Assembly: GCA_947167105.1 (NCBI GenBank)
Contig: CAMVGU010000004.1
Coordinates: 1-64,000, forward strand
Length of the DNA: 64,000 nucleotides
DNA from: an uncultured Selenomonas sp.
GTDB taxonomy: Bacteria > Bacillota > Negativicutes > Selenomonadales > Selenomonadaceae
Direction of reading: 5' to 3'
Positions 59,453-64,000 of this stretch are shown here, piece by piece. Below the pieces are notes generated by a model, which was not told the DNA's origin, ran no database searches, and was given only the letters and a program-made list of their open reading frames with translations. Numbering within the stretch: the stretch's first letter is position 1; every line of letters begins with the position of its first letter. Position numbers and translations under genes: made by a program.

Positions 59453-60565
59453 TTATGGGAACCACTTCTTTTTGCCGTGGGCTATTTTCAGATTGTGGCC
59501 ATGGGTGAGCATGTATATGGTGAGCAGCAGCTCTCCCAGATGGCCGCAGATGCGGGAGTGCTGCACGGCCTTTATCTCCGGAGCGCATATTTTCTCCACC
59601 TGCTCCAGTACGGGGAACATCCAACTGCAGTAGGCGTCAAAAGCTTCGGCTCTGGCTATGAGCATATTGTAGTTATAGAGGATATCCCCCCGGAGTATCT
59701 TCTCTGCCCTGTTTCGCTCCCCGCTGCCGTAGAGGTTTTCTAGAGCTTTCAGCATTGCCTCCACCGACTTGGGAGTGTTGTAGCGACTGTACTGCATTGA
59801 AGTATCCGGCCAGCACAGGAAGGGCAAGGGCAGAAGCACGTCCAGGCTTCCGCTCAGCAGGGCCTGCTTCTCGGCAGCCGTAATCATCAGGCAGCGCCTG
59901 TAATGGGCGATGCCTTTCACCGCTGCCCGGCTGTTCTTCCAGGCCCAGTAGGTGACGGTAAGCTCATCGTAACAGCCGTTCATGTCGGAGATATTCTCTC
60001 CTTCGTTATCGTGAAAGTCTGTCTCCATGAACTTTCCCAGGACAGTGCCCGCCTGGACGGTTACGCTGCCTGCGGGAAAAGACACCTGGCTTTGCAGTGG
60101 CTTGTCATGAAGGGATTTCGCCACGTAAACGGAAAAATCGGCTTGGAGGCAGGCAGCCCCCTCCCTTACCGGCTTCTCAAATTCCTCCGAAAATTTCAGC
60201 CTTTCCTCAGCCTGAAATAGGGACTTCATCAGCCTGTACTCCAGCTCTGCATCCACGCAGATGTAATCCCGCAAGCTCCGGTCTTCCAGAATGTCGATTA
60301 TCTCAGGGTGAAGGTACTCCGGTACTGCCACATAGATCCTGGCCTCACCCAGCTTATCAACGGGGATTACCTGCTTTCCCCCAAGAGAGGAGGGATTGCC
60401 CTCCATATCCGTGACCACGAAACCGGCCACCTGCTCACCCTGCTTTTCCAAGGCCCTGGCAATGCCATAGGCTATGGCCTGGGCGCCATATACGTAGCAT
60501 GGCTTCAGCGCTCTTCCCCTCGTTTCATCGGTCAAAATCCTTCTATTCTCTACTGGCTTTTTCAA
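59453..60565 (-). CDS. DUF4422 protein, first gene of the glycan block
   Basis: 370 residues from TTG at 60565, with AAAAGG ahead. The N-terminal Rossmann part (about 18-110) reads KPCYVYGAQAIAYGIARALE and EARIYVAVPEYLHPEI. DUF4422 has FHDNEGENISDM, LTVTYWAWKNSRAAVKGIAH, HYRRCLMI and the late RICGHLGELLLTIYMLTHG. It is read from a perfect-consensus promoter that carries palindromic operators, opposite the Xre gene at 60725. Predicted glycosyltransferase. Confidence 0.82.
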   Translation of the reverse strand: MKKPVENRRILTDETRGRALKPCYVYGAQAIAYGIARALEKQGEQVAGFVVTDMEGNPSSLGGKQVIPVDKLGEARIYVAVPEYLHPEIIDILEDRSLRDYICVDAELEYRLMKSLFQAEERLKFSEEFEKPVREGAACLQADFSVYVAKSLHDKPLQSQVSFPAGSVTVQAGTVLGKFMETDFHDNEGENISDMNGCYDELTVTYWAWKNSRAAVKGIAHYRRCLMITAAEKQALLSGSLDVLLPLPFLCWPDTSMQYSRYNTPKSVEAMLKALENLYGSGERNRAEKILRGDILYNYNMLIARAEAFDAYCSWMFPVLEQVEKICAPEIKAVQHSRICGHLGELLLTIYMLTHGHNLKIAHGKKKWFP

Positions 60566-60602
60566 AATACCTTTTCAGCCTTCTGTACCAACGTTCACTT
60601 AT

Positions 60603-60655
60603 ATCTCACAGTGAGATTATATGAAGTTTTACTCTTAATGTCAACTCAATTTGAG
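60603..60655. promoter_or_regulatory. Consensus promoter with two Xre-type operators
   Basis: On the minus strand TTGACA (60639-60644), 17 bp, TATAAT (60616-60621), towards the DUF4422 gene. Operator 1, ATCTCA-CAG-TGAGAT (60603-60617), covers the -10. Operator 2, CTCA-ATT-TGAG (60645-60655), sits just beyond the -35. The centres are 40 bp apart. A further half-site, TGAGATAA, lies at 60683-60690 close to the xre start. Repression by the divergent Xre protein is inferred. Confidence 0.8.
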
Positions 60656-60724
60656 ATATAAGATGAAAGTCCTATCCCTAAATGAGATAATGATAACACA
60701 CATTATCCGGGGAGGTGCAGGGAC

Positions 60725-61078
60725 TTGCAGAACAGGCTGGCAGAGCTGCGAATGGGAAGGCATATGAGCCAACAAGAATTCAGCAAAATCCTTAATGTCG
60801 CCCAGAACACCATCTCTCAATGGGAAAATGGCAAAAGAAATATGGATACGGAAATTCTTGTGAAGCTGGCTGACTACTTCCAGGTGACCACCGATTACCT
60901 GCTTGGCAGAAGTGAAGTCTCCTGCCCTGACAAGACCTTTCACCTTTCCTCTGCTGAAGAACTGATGGTAAAAAAATACCGTACCCTGCCTGCCCTTAGC
61001 CGGGAGACTTTGGATACGGTTCTTGATTCCCTTTACCTTAAGGAGCAGTGCTATGCAAAAAAAAGCACGGCTTCGTAA
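60725..61078 (+). CDS. Xre-family transcriptional regulator
   Basis: 117 residues from TTG at 60725 (GGAGGTG 7 bases ahead). HTH at about 3-57: NRLAELRMGRHMSQQEFSKI, VAQNTISQWENGKRNMD, LADYFQVTTDYLLGRSE. A C-terminal 55-residue extension (AEELMVKKYRTLPALSRETL) resembles the dimer-type tail of SinR/ImmR-like repressors. It is transcribed away from the DUF4422 gene across the shared operators, which makes it the likely regulator of the block and of itself. Confidence 0.88.
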   Translation: MQNRLAELRMGRHMSQQEFSKILNVAQNTISQWENGKRNMDTEILVKLADYFQVTTDYLLGRSEVSCPDKTFHLSSAEELMVKKYRTLPALSRETLDTVLDSLYLKEQCYAKKSTAS

Positions 61079-61097
61079 TGCATTTGGTCAAAAACAG

Positions 61098-61613
61098 CTA
61101 GGGATGGCTGTCAGAGCCATTCTCCTCCACTGTTTCTGTTTCAGCAGTGCCCGGCAGCAGGAACAGCAGGTATACGAGCTGATTGACCACAGGCGCCATC
61201 AGCACCAGCACGGTGCTGATAATCATTGTATTGGCAAAAACGATATTCCCTCCGGAGCCGTCATCGGGCACATCTATGAAATGCGCAACCAGCGCCCCGT
61301 AATTGAAAATCACTGCCAGCCCCAGCATGACCAGGAAGGCTGTCGGCCCGAACAGGCACAAATAGCTTGATTCACCGGCATCCCGCAGACGCCTGGCTGC
61401 AAAGGAGAGCTGGGACAGGTAAGGAGGAATCAGCAACAGTGAGAACAGGGCAATGGGGTAGAGCTTATCAATGTCAGGTTTCAGGAGTACCATGCCCACG
61501 GCCACGGCACTGGCAATAAATTCAAGCAAAACCGAGACAGACCAGGCTGCAAAGTAAGGCTTGCGTCCCACCCTGCCCTGAAATCCGAAAAAATAGCCCA
61601 ATATGCCCACCAC
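61098..61613 (-). CDS. DUF805 family membrane protein
   Basis: 171 residues. FFGFQGRVGRKPYFAAWSVS (about 8-27) and LSFAARRLRDAGESSYL are the DUF805 hallmarks. About four membrane helices (22-43, 52-68, 85-104, 131-152) and an acidic C-terminal tail. The function of the family is unknown. It sits downstream of pyrE on the same strand, with a hairpin between. Convergent with xre. Confidence 0.8.
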   Translation of the reverse strand: MVGILGYFFGFQGRVGRKPYFAAWSVSVLLEFIASAVAVGMVLLKPDIDKLYPIALFSLLLIPPYLSQLSFAARRLRDAGESSYLCLFGPTAFLVMLGLAVIFNYGALVAHFIDVPDDGSGGNIVFANTMIISTVLVLMAPVVNQLVYLLFLLPGTAETETVEENGSDSHP

Positions 61614-61630
61614 CTGTTCCAGGATATTAC

Positions 61631-61654
61631 ACCCCCACTTACAAAAGTGGGGGT
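61631..61654. terminator. Hairpin between pyrE and the DUF805 gene
   Basis: ACCCCCACTT-ACAA-AAGTGGGGGT, perfect 10-bp stem. There is no T run on the minus-strand side, so it is a weak or leaky terminator for pyrE, or an mRNA stabiliser. Confidence 0.5.
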
Positions 61655-61673
61655 CATTTTACGATTTATGCAC

Positions 61674-62249
61674 TTATTTGCCTGTCCTGCCCCGTTTGGT
61701 CATAGGAACTCCCTGTCGGCAGAGGGGGCAGTCTCCGGGACTATAGGTCTCCACCTGCATATGCAGAAGTGCCGTGCTTGGCACATCACCGAAGCTGGCC
61801 TTGCCGCCACTGCGGTCTACCAACATGCTGACCGCCACTGGAATGCCGCCAGATTCCCTGACCACCTCAATGACCTCCTTGATGGAGCCGCCGGTGGTCA
61901 CGATATCCTCGACTATAAGGACACGCTCTCCCTTTTCCAGTGAGAAGCCGCGCCTGAATGTCATATGCCCGTCCACCCGCTCCGTGAAGATAGCCCTTGT
62001 GCCGAGGGCTTTGCCCACCTCATGGGCCAGCAGGATACCGCCTGTCATGGGGCCAACGACCGTATCAATCTGGCTGTCCTTGAATTTTTCAGCCATGGCC
62101 TCGCAGAGCTGCTGCGTATATGCAGGATGCTGCAGCACATTGAATTTCTCCACATAATGGGGGCTGTGCAAACCGGATGTCAGCAGGAAATGACCATCCA
62201 TGATGGCATGGGTCTTTACCAGTATATCCTTCACTTCTTGTTCTGTCAT
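61674..62249 (-). CDS. pyrE: Orotate phosphoribosyltransferase
   Basis: 191 residues from ATG at 62249; a GTG at 62264 overlaps the pyrF stop. LLTSGLHSPHYVEKF, VVGPMTGGILLAHEVGKAL and the PRPP loop VLIVEDIVTTGGSIKEV. Forms orotidine monophosphate from orotate and PRPP. The C-terminus carries GDCPLCRQGVP, a Cys pair common in this PyrE subgroup. Last gene of the pyr set, 11 bases after pyrF. Confidence 0.95.
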   Translation of the reverse strand: MTEQEVKDILVKTHAIMDGHFLLTSGLHSPHYVEKFNVLQHPAYTQQLCEAMAEKFKDSQIDTVVGPMTGGILLAHEVGKALGTRAIFTERVDGHMTFRRGFSLEKGERVLIVEDIVTTGGSIKEVIEVVRESGGIPVAVSMLVDRSGGKASFGDVPSTALLHMQVETYSPGDCPLCRQGVPMTKRGRTGK

Positions 62250-62260
62250 AGCCTGATTCC

Positions 62261-62977
62261 TCACTTCACTGCAGAAATTTCTTTTATAATGGCCTCAGCA
62301 GCGGCAACAGGATCTGCAGCCTGGCGGATAGGACGACCTACTACTATGTGGGACGCTCCCTCACCCAAGGCCTGGGCCGGTGTAGCGATACGGCTCTGAT
62401 CGTCTGCGCCGTCACCTGCCTGACGCACCCCAGGGGTCACGATCAGGAAATCAGGGCCGCAGGCACCGCGAATCAGGGCGGCCTCATTGGGCGAGGCCAC
62501 TACCCCATCCAAGCCGGCTTTTTGCGCCAGTTTCGCCCAGCGCACCACAGCACTCTTGATCTGTACCGTCTGCCCCAAATCATCCCAGTCGGCCTGATTG
62601 ATACTCGTCAGCACCGTGACCGCAATCAGCTTCGGGCAAGCCTGCCCGCGCCTGGCAGCTTCCTCGCGCAGTCTGTCAGCGGCTGTCTTCATCATGGTAT
62701 AGCCGCCCGAGGCATGCACGTTCATAATATCCGCCCCTAAATTCATCAGGGAGCAAAGGCCGCTGGCCACGGTGTTCGGTATGTCATGCAGCTTCAAATC
62801 CAAAAATACCTGCTTGCCTTCCTGCTTCAGCCAGCGCACGATTTCCGCGCCCACGCTGTAATACAGCTCCATGCCCACCTTGTAATAAGAAACGCTTGCG
62901 CCCAGGGCCCTGACCAGGGACTGTGCGTTTTCCATAGTATGATAGTCCAAAGCCACTATCAAACGATCATCTGCCAT
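62261..62977 (-). CDS. pyrF: Orotidine 5'-phosphate decarboxylase
   Basis: 238 residues from ATG at 62977, after AAGGGAGG; the longer frame to 63016 is read-through. Active-site block FLDLKLHDIPNTVASG (Asp-Lys-x-x-Asp), LIVALDYHTMENA at the start, and FLIVTPGVRQAGDGADDQSR near the end. Decarboxylates OMP to UMP. Confidence 0.95.
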   Translation of the reverse strand: MADDRLIVALDYHTMENAQSLVRALGASVSYYKVGMELYYSVGAEIVRWLKQEGKQVFLDLKLHDIPNTVASGLCSLMNLGADIMNVHASGGYTMMKTAADRLREEAARRGQACPKLIAVTVLTSINQADWDDLGQTVQIKSAVVRWAKLAQKAGLDGVVASPNEAALIRGACGPDFLIVTPGVRQAGDGADDQSRIATPAQALGEGASHIVVGRPIRQAADPVAAAEAIIKEISAVK

Positions 62978-62996
62978 CTGTCTGCCTCCCTTCTGC

Positions 62997-63917
62997 TCAC
63001 TGCTCCAGGGCACCAATAAGCTCCCTGATATTCTTCATGCCATTAGCCTGCAGATATGCCTCCAGGCCGTCGCAAATTTCCATGGTAACTGCCGGATTGA
63101 CGAAATTGGCCGTGCCCACGGCAACCGCATCCGCCCCGGCCAGGAAAAACTGCACCGCGTCCTGCCAGCAGGTAATGCCGCCCATGCCGATAAGGGGCAG
63201 GCTGACAGCCTGCCTGGCCTCATAAACCATGCGCAGGGCCACGGGCTTCACGCAGGGGCCTGACAGCCCGCCTGTCACATTGCCCAGCACTGGCTTCCTG
63301 GTGCGAATATCAATTTCCATGCCCAGCAGAGTATTGATAAGGGATATGGCATCTGCCCCCGCTTCCTCCACGGCACGGGCCATCACCTTGATATCCGTGA
63401 CGTTGGGGGAAAGCTTCACAATAACAGGCTTGCCCGTATGGCTTTTCGCCTCCGCCGTCACCTGGGCGGCGGCCCGTGGGTCTGTGCCGAAGACAATGCC
63501 CCCTTCCCGCACATTCGGACAGGAGATATTAAGCTCTATGGCTGCAACCCCCGGCACATCCAGCTTTTCTGCCAGCGTGCCGTAATCTTCCGGTGTGCTG
63601 CCTGAGATATTCACGATGATATTCATGCTATATTTCGTGAGACGGGGCAAAGTTTCCTGCAAGAAAATATCTGCACCGGGATTTTCCAGGCCGATACAAT
63701 TCAGCATGCCGGCGCCCCCGGCTGTTTCCGCAATGCGCACGCCCTCATTGCCCCGGCGGGGCGCCAGGGTGGTGCCCTTCACGCAGACTCCTCCCAACCG
63801 GGAGAGAGCCACAAAATCAGCAAACTCCTCGCCGAAGCCGAAGGTGCCGGAGGCGGTCAGCACAGGGGTGTTCATTCTGATGCCGCAGAAAGAAGTCGAA
63901 AGCAGATTATCCTGCAT
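62997..63917 (-). CDS. pyrD: Dihydroorotate dehydrogenase, type 1B catalytic subunit
   Basis: 306 residues from ATG at 63917, overlapping the pyrK stop (TGATG), with GAGGAGGTG ahead. [44 protein letters not shown] (active Cys), [10 protein letters not shown] and [20 protein letters not shown] are the PyrDB blocks. It works with the electron-transfer subunit PyrK and uses NAD. Confidence 0.96.
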   Translation of the reverse strand: MQDNLLSTSFCGIRMNTPVLTASGTFGFGEEFADFVALSRLGGVCVKGTTLAPRRGNEGVRIAETAGGAGMLNCIGLENPGADIFLQETLPRLTKYSMNIIVNISGSTPEDYGTLAEKLDVPGVAAIELNISCPNVREGGIVFGTDPRAAAQVTAEAKSHTGKPVIVKLSPNVTDIKVMARAVEEAGADAISLINTLLGMEIDIRTRKPVLGNVTGGLSGPCVKPVALRMVYEARQAVSLPLIGMGGITCWQDAVQFFLAGADAVAVGTANFVNPAVTMEICDGLEAYLQANGMKNIRELIGALEQ

Positions 63918-64000
63918 CAACAAAACACCTCCTCTGCCGGAAATACGGGGCCGTCCTTGCAGACTTTCCTGCGACCGTGGGCGGTATCAATGGCGCAGGA
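63917..64000 (-). CDS. pyrK: Dihydroorotate dehydrogenase electron-transfer subunit, C-terminal end (partial)
   Basis: The last 27 codons only: [20 protein letters not shown] then PAEEVFC and stop. The Cys and VCKDGPVF pattern is the 2Fe-2S-binding C-terminus of PyrK. Overlaps pyrD by TGATG. The rest lies beyond the right edge. Confidence 0.85.
   Translation of the reverse strand, partial: SCAIDTAHGRRKVCKDGPVFPAEEVFC

Overview
The window looks like chromosomal DNA from a member of the Negativicutes, most likely the Selenomonadaceae (Selenomonas/Mitsuokella-like). This is an inference. It rests on a moderately GC-rich, Firmicutes-type gene set (pyrKDFE, type-2 galT, LytR-CpsA-Psr protein, feoAB), strong AGGAGG-type ribosome sites, several TTG starts, and dispersed intergenic palindromes. 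No rRNA or tRNA gene was recognised.

Accessory/defence region, 1-12.4 kb. It opens with the 5' end of one gene and a truncated second copy of a CDP-glycerol glycerophosphotransferase-like family whose full-length member lies at 57-58 kb. A decayed TnpB, a tyrosine integrase and an Xre regulator follow; the regulator has conspicuous palindromic operators. Next is a complete four-gene Wadjet (JetABCD) anti-plasmid system of the TIGR02677-TIGR02680 kind, probably type II. Wadjet is the last part of a long minus-strand array: LytR-CpsA-Psr protein, ABC-F ATPase, RecD2 helicase, secreted lipase, then jetA-jetB-jetC-jetD.

Housekeeping and metal region, 18-43.5 kb. This holds an HD-GYP phosphodiesterase, a CorC/CNNM-type protein and feoAB with a Cys-rich partner. 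A P1B-type ATPase operon with HMA2-like and small membrane proteins follows, resembling ferrosome loci. Then come a BtuFCD-like ABC transporter with cobI/cbiL, the genes galK-galE-galT-galR with paired LacI-type operators around the promoter, dapB-asd, and a ppx-like/ppk pair.

Surface-glycan region, 44-60.6 kb. The operon rfbF-rfbG-reductase-epimerase-glf should make a CDP-linked 6-deoxysugar and UDP-galactofuranose. Upstream of it are four DUF4422 proteins with reshuffled Rossmann domains, one fused to a GT8 glycosyltransferase. A TarI/IspD-like cytidylyltransferase and a glycerophosphotransferase-like protein are also there. Between these lie a remodelled array of Rpn-type PD-(D/E)XK nuclease copies, a retropepsin-like protease gene and a GNAT toxin-antitoxin pair. 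An Xre gene at 60.7 kb lies opposite a perfect-consensus promoter flanked by CTCA-N3-TGAG operators, so this block is probably under switch-like control.

The right end is a DUF805 membrane protein and the pyrimidine genes pyrK(partial)-pyrD-pyrF-pyrE. At least seven copies of a REP-like palindrome and one MITE of about 165 bp sit between genes. Three copies lie where a naive gene call would read into them and mis-start the gene.
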